Shown here in pieces: positions 13,251-18,641 of a DNA stretch of 18,641 nucleotides (the stretch's first letter is position 1; each line of letters begins with the position of its first letter). Made by a program: the position numbers and the translations under genes. Source of the DNA: JAAYZK01 sp964535025 (GTDB lineage: Bacteria; Planctomycetota; Phycisphaerae; SM23-33; FEN-1343); assembly GCA_964535025.1 (NCBI GenBank), contig CAZHRW010000062.1, forward strand, positions 1 through 18,641, given 5' to 3'. Below the pieces are notes generated by a model, which did no database searches, was not told where the DNA came from, and was given only the letters and a program-made list of their open reading frames with translations.

Positions 13251-14520
13251 GGTCCGCGGGGCCGGGCTGTTCAGCGGCGAGCCGGTCACGCTGCGGTTCT
13301 GCCCCGCGCGGGCCGACACGGGTGTCCTGTTCGTTCGCACGGACCTGACGCCAGCGGCGACGGTCCGCGCCCAGGTCACCCACATCGCAAGCCGCGCCCG
13401 CCGGTCCACGTTGCAGCAGGGCCAGGCGGTCGTCGAGACCGTCGAGCACGTGCTGTCAGCCCTGGCGGGGCTGGGCGTCGACAACGTCCGCATCGAGCTG
13501 TCGGCCGCGGAGACCCCCGCCGGTGACGGGTCGGCCGCCCCGTTCGCCGCGGCCCTGGCCGAGGCGGGGATTGTCGAGTTGGACGCGACGGTCGAGCCGA
13601 TCATGGTGGCCGAGCCGATCACGGTCCGCGACGGCGACGCCTTCGTGACCGTGCTGCCGGGCACGGACGACACGCTCGACCTGGTGTACGACATGGACTA
13701 CGCCGCCCACCCGGCCGTCGGCCGCCAGACCTTCGCGTTCCGCCTGGGCGTCGACGATTACGCCGCGGCGCTGGCCCCGGCCCGGACGTTCGTGCTCAAG
13801 GCCGAGGCCGACGAGCTGCTCGCCCAGGGGCTGGGCACGCACCTGACCCCGCAGGACCTGCTGGTGGTCGACAAGGACGGACCGATCGACAATCCCCTGC
13901 GGTTCGACAACGAGTACGTCCGCCACAAAATGTCCGACCTGCTGGGCGACCTGCGGCTGCTGGGCGGGCCGCTGGTCGGGCGGGTCGTCGCGTCCCGCTC
14001 GGGCCACGCGCTCAATCACCGGCTGGTGCGGGCGATTCTCAATCAGAGCGCCCCGCCCGGCCGGACGGCCGAGGCGGGGGTGCTGCTGGACATCCGCCGC
14101 GTCCAGGAGATCCTCCCCCACCGCTACCCGTTCCTGATGATCGACCGGGTGATCGAGGTGGACGGGGACCGGCGGGCGGTGGCGCTGAAGAACGTGACGA
14201 TCAACGAGCCGTTCTTCCAGGGCCATTACCCCGGCCAGCCGGTAATGCCCGGGGTGCTGATCCTCGAGGCGATGGCGCAACTGTCGGGCATCCTGCTGAG
14301 CCGGCAACTGGACAACACCGGGAAGGTGGCCATGCTGATCAGCATGGACCGGGTGAAGATCCGCCGGTCGGCCCGCCCGGGCGACCAGTTGATCCTGGAG
14401 GCCGAGAGTCTCCACGTCCGGCGGCGCACCGGGCACTGCCGCTGCCGCGCGACCATCGACGGCCGCGTCGCCGCCGAGGCGGAGATCAAGTTCATGCTGA
14501 TCGACGAGGACGACACGTGA
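13207..14520 (+). CDS. lpxC: LpxC-FabZ fusion: UDP-3-O-acyl-GlcNAc deacetylase / 3-hydroxyacyl-ACP dehydratase
   Basis: Two enzymes are joined in one 437-residue chain. Residues 1 to about 282 are LpxC, the zinc deacetylase that commits the cell to lipid A: E80-H81 in VEHVLSAL, H240 and D244 in VRHKMSDLLGDL, and H267 in SGHALNH match the E. coli zinc ligands and catalytic residues. Residues about 293 to 437 are FabZ, the dehydratase of fatty acid synthesis: LPHRYPFLMIDRV, then H340 and E354 in FFQGHYPG and GVLILEAMAQ at the normal 14-residue spacing. Both sites therefore look active. The joining segment (SAPPGRTAEAGVL) is short. Fusions of this kind are known, for example in Bacteroidetes; coupling the two may balance 3-hydroxyacyl-ACP use between lipid A and phospholipid. 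The gene starts inside lpxD. Confidence 0.95.
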   Translation: MPSKRAQTTIRQAVEVRGAGLFSGEPVTLRFCPARADTGVLFVRTDLTPAATVRAQVTHIASRARRSTLQQGQAVVETVEHVLSALAGLGVDNVRIELSAAETPAGDGSAAPFAAALAEAGIVELDATVEPIMVAEPITVRDGDAFVTVLPGTDDTLDLVYDMDYAAHPAVGRQTFAFRLGVDDYAAALAPARTFVLKAEADELLAQGLGTHLTPQDLLVVDKDGPIDNPLRFDNEYVRHKMSDLLGDLRLLGGPLVGRVVASRSGHALNHRLVRAILNQSAPPGRTAEAGVLLDIRRVQEILPHRYPFLMIDRVIEVDGDRRAVALKNVTINEPFFQGHYPGQPVMPGVLILEAMAQLSGILLSRQLDNTGKVAMLISMDRVKIRRSARPGDQLILEAESLHVRRRTGHCRCRATIDGRVAAEAEIKFMLIDEDDT

Positions 14521-14547
14521 CCGACTTGCAGCGAGACGAGTAGCGCT

Positions 14548-15333
14548 ATGCCCACTGTATCGCCCCATGCCGTCGTGGAGTGCCCGGCGAACCTCGCCGA
14601 CGACGTCGTCGTCGGGCCGTTCGCGCACGTCGGGCCCGACGTGCACGTCGGCGCGGGCACCCGCGTGGAGAGCAACGTGACGCTCGCCGGCGACGTCCGC
14701 ATCGGCGCCGGGTGCCACATCTACCCGTTCGCCGTCATCGGTCACACCGGCGCCGACGGCCGCCCCGGCGGACAGGTCCGCATCGGCGACCGCTGCAACA
14801 TCCGCGAGCACGCCGTCATCCGCGGCGGCGGCGACGCCGCCGACGGACCGCCGACGACGCTGGGCGACGATAACCTGGTCATGACCGGCTGCTTCATCGG
14901 CGACGGCGTGCAGATCGGCTGCCATGCCGTCCTGGGCAACTACAGCCAGCTCGAACCCGGGGCCGTGATCGAGGATCACGTCTGGGCCGCCGCCTTCACC
15001 GGCGTCAGCGCCGGCGTGACCATCGGCCGCTACAGCTTCACCAGCGGCTACGCCGGCATCCACCGCGACGCCCCGCCCTACGCCGTGCTGCAGGGGTTCC
15101 CGTTCCGCGTCCGCGGGGTCAACACGCTGAACCTCCGCCGCTGGAAGATCGACGAGACCCACATCACGCGGCTGAAGGCCCTGTTCCGCGAACTCTACGA
15201 CGACAACGACACGCCCGTCCCCACCGCCCTCCATGCCGCGGCGGCCCGGGCCGACCTCGATGAGCACGAGCGGTACCTGGTCGGCTATCTCATGGACCGC
15301 AACGGCACCGCGCCGGCCGCGGAGGAGACGTAA
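14548..15333 (+). CDS. LpxA paralogue 1, catalytic histidine replaced
   Basis: A 261-residue hexapeptide-repeat protein with LpxA layout: beta helix to about residue 190, then GVNTLNLRRWK and a helical C-terminal domain like that of acyl-ACP:UDP-GlcNAc O-acyltransferase. Aligned without gaps over NLVMTGCFIGDGVQIG against E. coli NLLMINAHIAHDCTVG, the catalytic His125 is Asp119 here and His122 is Phe116. Positions equivalent to His99, His144, His160 and Gln161 are also non-matching. Retained features are the IRE start of the acceptor loop, an Asp at the D74 position, and Asn and Arg at the N198 and R204 positions. It may be inactive alone, act on another substrate, or partner the next gene product. 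It starts 27 bases after lpxC-fabZ. Confidence 0.85.
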   Translation: MPTVSPHAVVECPANLADDVVVGPFAHVGPDVHVGAGTRVESNVTLAGDVRIGAGCHIYPFAVIGHTGADGRPGGQVRIGDRCNIREHAVIRGGGDAADGPPTTLGDDNLVMTGCFIGDGVQIGCHAVLGNYSQLEPGAVIEDHVWAAAFTGVSAGVTIGRYSFTSGYAGIHRDAPPYAVLQGFPFRVRGVNTLNLRRWKIDETHITRLKALFRELYDDNDTPVPTALHAAAARADLDEHERYLVGYLMDRNGTAPAAEET

Positions 15334-15336
15334 GCG

Positions 15337-16217
15337 ATGACCTCCATCGACGTGGTCTGCGAGATCGCCCCCGGCGCGCAGGTGGACCCGGCCGCGCGCG
15401 TCGGGCGCTGGTGCGTCATCGGCCCGAACGTGCGGATCGGCCCGGGAACCCGCCTGGACGGCCACGTGACCGTCCTGGGCCGTACGACCGTCGGGCGCGA
15501 CAACGTCATCGGCCCCGGCAGCGTGATCGGCGGAGAGCCGCAGGACAAGAAATACCGCGGCGGGGCCGCCTGGCTGGTCATCGGCGACGGCAACCGCATC
15601 GGGCTGAACGTGACGATCAACGTGGGCACCGAGCTGGGCGGGCGGGTAACGTACATCGGCGACGACAACGTCATCGACGACGCCGCCCACGTCGCCCACG
15701 ACTGCTACGTCACCGACCGGACGCACCTGCACCGCAAGGTCCTGCTGGCCGGCCACATCGTCATCGAACCGGGGGCGATCGTCGAGTCGATGACCGGCAT
15801 CCACCACTTCGTCCGCGTCGGGCGACACTGCCGCATCGGCACCCGCACGCCCGTGCGCCGCGATGTCCCGCCCTACGTGCACTACTACAGCCACGACTAC
15901 TACTGGGACCCGCCGATGGTCCGGGGCATCCACCATGAGGGCCTCGCCGCCGCCGACCTGGCACCCGCCTCGGCGGCGCGGCTGCGTGAGGCCCTCGAGC
16001 GGCTCTTCGCCGACCGCGGCGCCCTGGCGCCGAAGCTCGACGCGCTCGAGGCGGCCGGCGGGCTCGACCCCGAGGTCGTCCACCTGTGCCGCTTCTGCCG
16101 CGAAGGCCTCAGCGGCCGGTACGGCCGCTACCGCGAGCGGTTCCGCAATCAGAGTCCCCCCGAGGCCGAGCGGTACCTCCCGCCGGCCCTGGTCGCCTTG
16201 ATCAGGAAGGAAGACGC

Positions 16218-16227
<10 letters not shown>
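15337..16227 (+). CDS. lpxA: LpxA paralogue 2, catalytic residues kept, altered C-terminus
   Basis: LpxA transfers a 3-hydroxyacyl chain from ACP to the 3-position of UDP-GlcNAc (or to the 3-amine of the diamino analogue), the first step of lipid A synthesis. In this 296-residue protein the beta helix keeps GGEPQDKKYRGG (E. coli Q73, D74, K76), AAHVAHDC (His122 and catalytic His125, here H121), LLAGH (His144) and TGIHHF (His160). The His99 position is Asn (VTINVGT). After DVPPYV the usual GVNIEGLKRR is replaced by RGIHHEGLAAADL, so Asn198 and the R204-R205 pair are missing, and the helical tail is longer and unlike E. coli. It starts three bases after paralogue 1 with GGAGGAG ahead of it, so the two are tightly coupled. 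It is the better candidate for the active LpxA. Confidence 0.85.
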
Positions 16228-17273
<1,046 letters not shown>

Positions 17274-17280
17274 TCGTCGC

Positions 17281-17665
17281 TGCGCCGTCCGCCCCGAAGC
17301 GGCGACGGAGTTCAGCCGGGCCCGTCAGCCCCCGGATCCGGTGTCCTTTTTGCGCCGTCCGCCTCGAAGGGGCGACGGAGTTCAGCCGGCCCGTCAGCCC
17401 CCCCGGATCCGGTGTCCTTTTTGTGCCGTCCGCCCCGAAGCGGCGACGGAGTTTGGCCGGGCCCGTCAGCCCCCGGGATCCGGTGTCCTTGTTGCGCCGT
17501 CCGCCCCAACGGGGCGACGGAGTTTAGCCGGGCCCGTCAGCCCCCGGGATCCGGTGCCCTTGTTGCGCCGTCCGCCCCAACGGGGCGACGGAGTTTGGCC
17601 GGGGGCGTCAGCCCCCGGATCCGGTGCCCGTCATACGCGACAAGCCCCGAAGGGGCGACGGACGC
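17281..17665. repeat. Five tandem 70-71-bp REP-like units plus a degenerate sixth
   Basis: Units start at 17281, 17351, 17422, 17493 and 17564, with a half-unit from 17634. Each holds two palindromes: one around GCCGTCCGCCCC and GGGGCGACGG, and one around CCGGG(GGC)GTCAGCCCCCGG, followed by ATCCGGTGYCCTTKTTG. The 17564 unit has the most complete second palindrome. Units differ by a few substitutions and small indels, some on matching sides of stems. The whole array sits directly behind the lipid A operon. Confidence 0.85.
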
Positions 17666-17775
17666 CTCGCCCGACGGCCCGCGCGACGTCCCGACGGCCG
17701 GGCACGATTCTGCCCCCCTATTTCCTGCTTCCTTGACGCCCGCCGTCTTAAAGGGGATGCTACACGCATTCGCCG

Positions 17776-17823
17776 GCCGCCGAGGGCGCCGGGCGCGGAT
17801 GCGACCGATCGTCGGCGGCTTTT
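17776..17823 (+). terminator. Terminator-like hairpin after the repeat array
   Basis: GCCGCCGA (17776-17783) pairs perfectly with TCGGCGGC (17812-17819) across a 28-base GC-rich loop that can fold further (GGCGCCGGGCGC), and TTTT follows at once. It could end read-through from the upstream operon; the T-run is short. Confidence 0.35.
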
Positions 17824-18007
17824 GTGTCCACGTGCCGCCGACCACGTCAGACGGCCGACGCCGGCAGTAGCGACCAGCGTGGTTCCTCGACCACCCGGAC
17901 CGGCCGACGGGACCAGCTCCCGCATCCGTCCCGTTCCTCAGTGAAGGGTCGGACACAGACCGCGCTCAAGTCGCTTCTGTGCATCAACACTGCCTCCGGA
18001 TTGACCC

Positions 18008-18035
18008 TTGCCCGATCCTCGAGGCGCGGTATACT
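18008..18035 (+). promoter_or_regulatory. Predicted promoter of the LEPR-XLL gene
   Basis: TTGCCC (18008-18013) and TATACT (18030-18035) are 16 bases apart. The -10 context GGTATACTGT is identical to that of the dockerin gene promoter. Confidence 0.5.
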
Positions 18036-18146
18036 GTAAGCTCGTATCGGTAAGGGTCGTATGAAAACCGGGGCGATCGCCGGCCGCTTCTCCGGTCGCG
18101 TGGGGTACGCGACGGCGGCCATGATCACCAGTCAGGAGATGAACCG

Positions 18147-18641
18147 ATGGGGACCTTTTTCGCGCACCATGACGACGCCACGTCTTGGCACCATGACCAC
18201 GCCGCCGGCGCCGTTCTCGGCCCCGGCCGTCCGGCGATGGAGATGTTGGAGACCCGCCTGCTGCTGTCCGGCACGGCGTACCTCGTCGACAGCCTCGCCG
18301 ACACCGTCGCCGCCGACGGCGTCGTAACGCTGCGCGAGGCCATTGAAGCGGCCAACACGAACGCCGCCGTCTTCGACGCCCCCGCCGGCTCCGCCACCGA
18401 CACCGACACCATCACCTTCGACGTGGCGGCGCTTCAGGCCGAGGCCGGAGCGGGCGAGCCGCCGGTGATCACGCTGGGCGGGTCGGAGTTGGCGATCAGC
18501 GACGATCTCGATATCACGGGACCCGGCGCCGGCGTCCTGACAATCGACGCGGCGGGGGCAAGCCGCGTGATCGATGTCGCGGCCGACGCCGCGTTGTCAC
18601 TGGCCGGCGTGACGATCACCGGGGGGGACGCCGGCGAGGAG
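18147..18641 (+). CDS. Secreted LEPR-XLL / CSLREA-type protein (5' part only)
   Basis: The frame is open from the ATG at 18147 to the right edge (165 codons), so the gene is partial. The N-terminus lacks a classical signal peptide and instead has a His-rich lead followed by MEMLETRLLLSG (31-42), the LEPR-XLL motif found at the start of many large planctomycete surface proteins. Next come DSLADTVAADGVVTLREAIEAANTN, which matches the CSLREA motif (usually CSLREAI, here VTLREAI), and DITGPGAGVLTID and LAGVTITGGDAG, typical of right-handed beta-helix repeats. The product is probably a long secreted adhesin- or polysaccharide-binding-like protein. AGGAG (18134-18138) precedes the ATG by eight bases. 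Target and full domain set lie outside the window. Confidence 0.82.
   Translation, partial: MGTFFAHHDDATSWHHDHAAGAVLGPGRPAMEMLETRLLLSGTAYLVDSLADTVAADGVVTLREAIEAANTNAAVFDAPAGSATDTDTITFDVAALQAEAGAGEPPVITLGGSELAISDDLDITGPGAGVLTIDAAGASRVIDVAADAALSLAGVTITGGDAGEE

Larger units (their letters stand above)
17274..18146. other. Gene-free stretch with repeat array, hairpin and promoter
   Basis: This 873-bp stretch separates the lipid A operon from the secreted-protein gene. It holds a tandem palindrome array (to about 17665), a terminator-like hairpin (17776-17823) and a promoter (18008-18035) with a leader of about 105 bases. Open frames over it are proline/arginine-rich translations of the repeats. 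Between 17824 and 18000 I see nothing recognisable. Confidence 0.6.

Noticed and set aside
13456..16083. 875-codon minus-strand open frame opposite lpxC-fabZ and the lpxA pair
   Set aside because: Its repetitive VADADV/VVVADV text mirrors the hexapeptide repeats of the true genes on the other strand.
17281..17665. CRISPR array
   Set aside because: The units are nearly identical over their whole 70-71-bp length with no unique spacers, and no cas genes are present.
17537..17956. Minus-strand 139-codon frame over the end of the repeat array
   Set aside because: Its C-terminal half is a translation of the tandem repeats and the remainder is low complexity, with no ribosome site.
17824..18000. 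Possible tRNA or small RNA suggested by GGTTCCTCGACC
   Set aside because: No cloverleaf could be built on either strand.
18001..18035. TTGACC at 18001-18006 as the -35 of the LEPR-XLL gene promoter
   Set aside because: It is 23 bases from TATACT, too far for a sigma-70 promoter; TTGCCC at 18008 has better spacing.

Overview
The window is GC-rich, densely coded DNA from a Gram-negative-type bacterium, most likely a planctomycete close to the Phycisphaerae. The outer membrane is implied by BamA, Skp and lipid A genes. The lineage is suggested by a non-cellulosomal dockerin protein, a LEPR-XLL/CSLREA-type secreted protein, and palindromic repeats of a kind common in planctomycetes. Lineage is inferred from these features, not from a marker-gene tree.

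Region 1 (1-5600, minus strand) is an electron-transfer and acyl-CoA oxidation operon in the order etfB, etfA, acyl-CoA dehydrogenase, then a zinc-ribbon membrane protein resembling an ABC permease that runs off the left edge. A good promoter and a 26-bp palindrome sit ahead of etfB. Between etfA and the dehydrogenase lies a 594-bp cassette: one four-helix-bundle (S23/IVS-type) gene bounded by 42-bp inverted repeats that differ at one position. The outer end of one repeat supplies the etfA stop codon.

Region 2 (5700-8980) holds a secreted dockerin protein with a glycosidase-like body under its own promoter, and the vitamin pair ribE-pdxA. These also lie on the minus strand and diverge from region 3.

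Region 3 (8950-17273, plus strand) is an outer-membrane biogenesis operon: bamA, skp, lpxD, an lpxC-fabZ fusion, two tandem lpxA paralogues and a Gfo/Idh/MocA dehydrogenase resembling GnnA. Gaps are short or negative, so co-expression is likely. The two LpxA proteins are the most interesting signal. The first has Asp where the catalytic His should be but keeps parts of the sugar-nucleotide-binding C-terminus. The second keeps the catalytic and acceptor-site residues but has lost the C-terminal Arg pair. Together with the dehydrogenase this suggests an unusual first step of lipid A synthesis, perhaps on a diamino sugar.

Region 4 (17274-18641) starts with five tandem 70-71-bp units carrying two palindromes each, followed by a terminator-like hairpin. 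It ends with the promoter and first 165 codons of a secreted LEPR-XLL/CSLREA protein that continues past the right edge.

No rRNA, tRNA, CRISPR array or recognisable transposase was seen.
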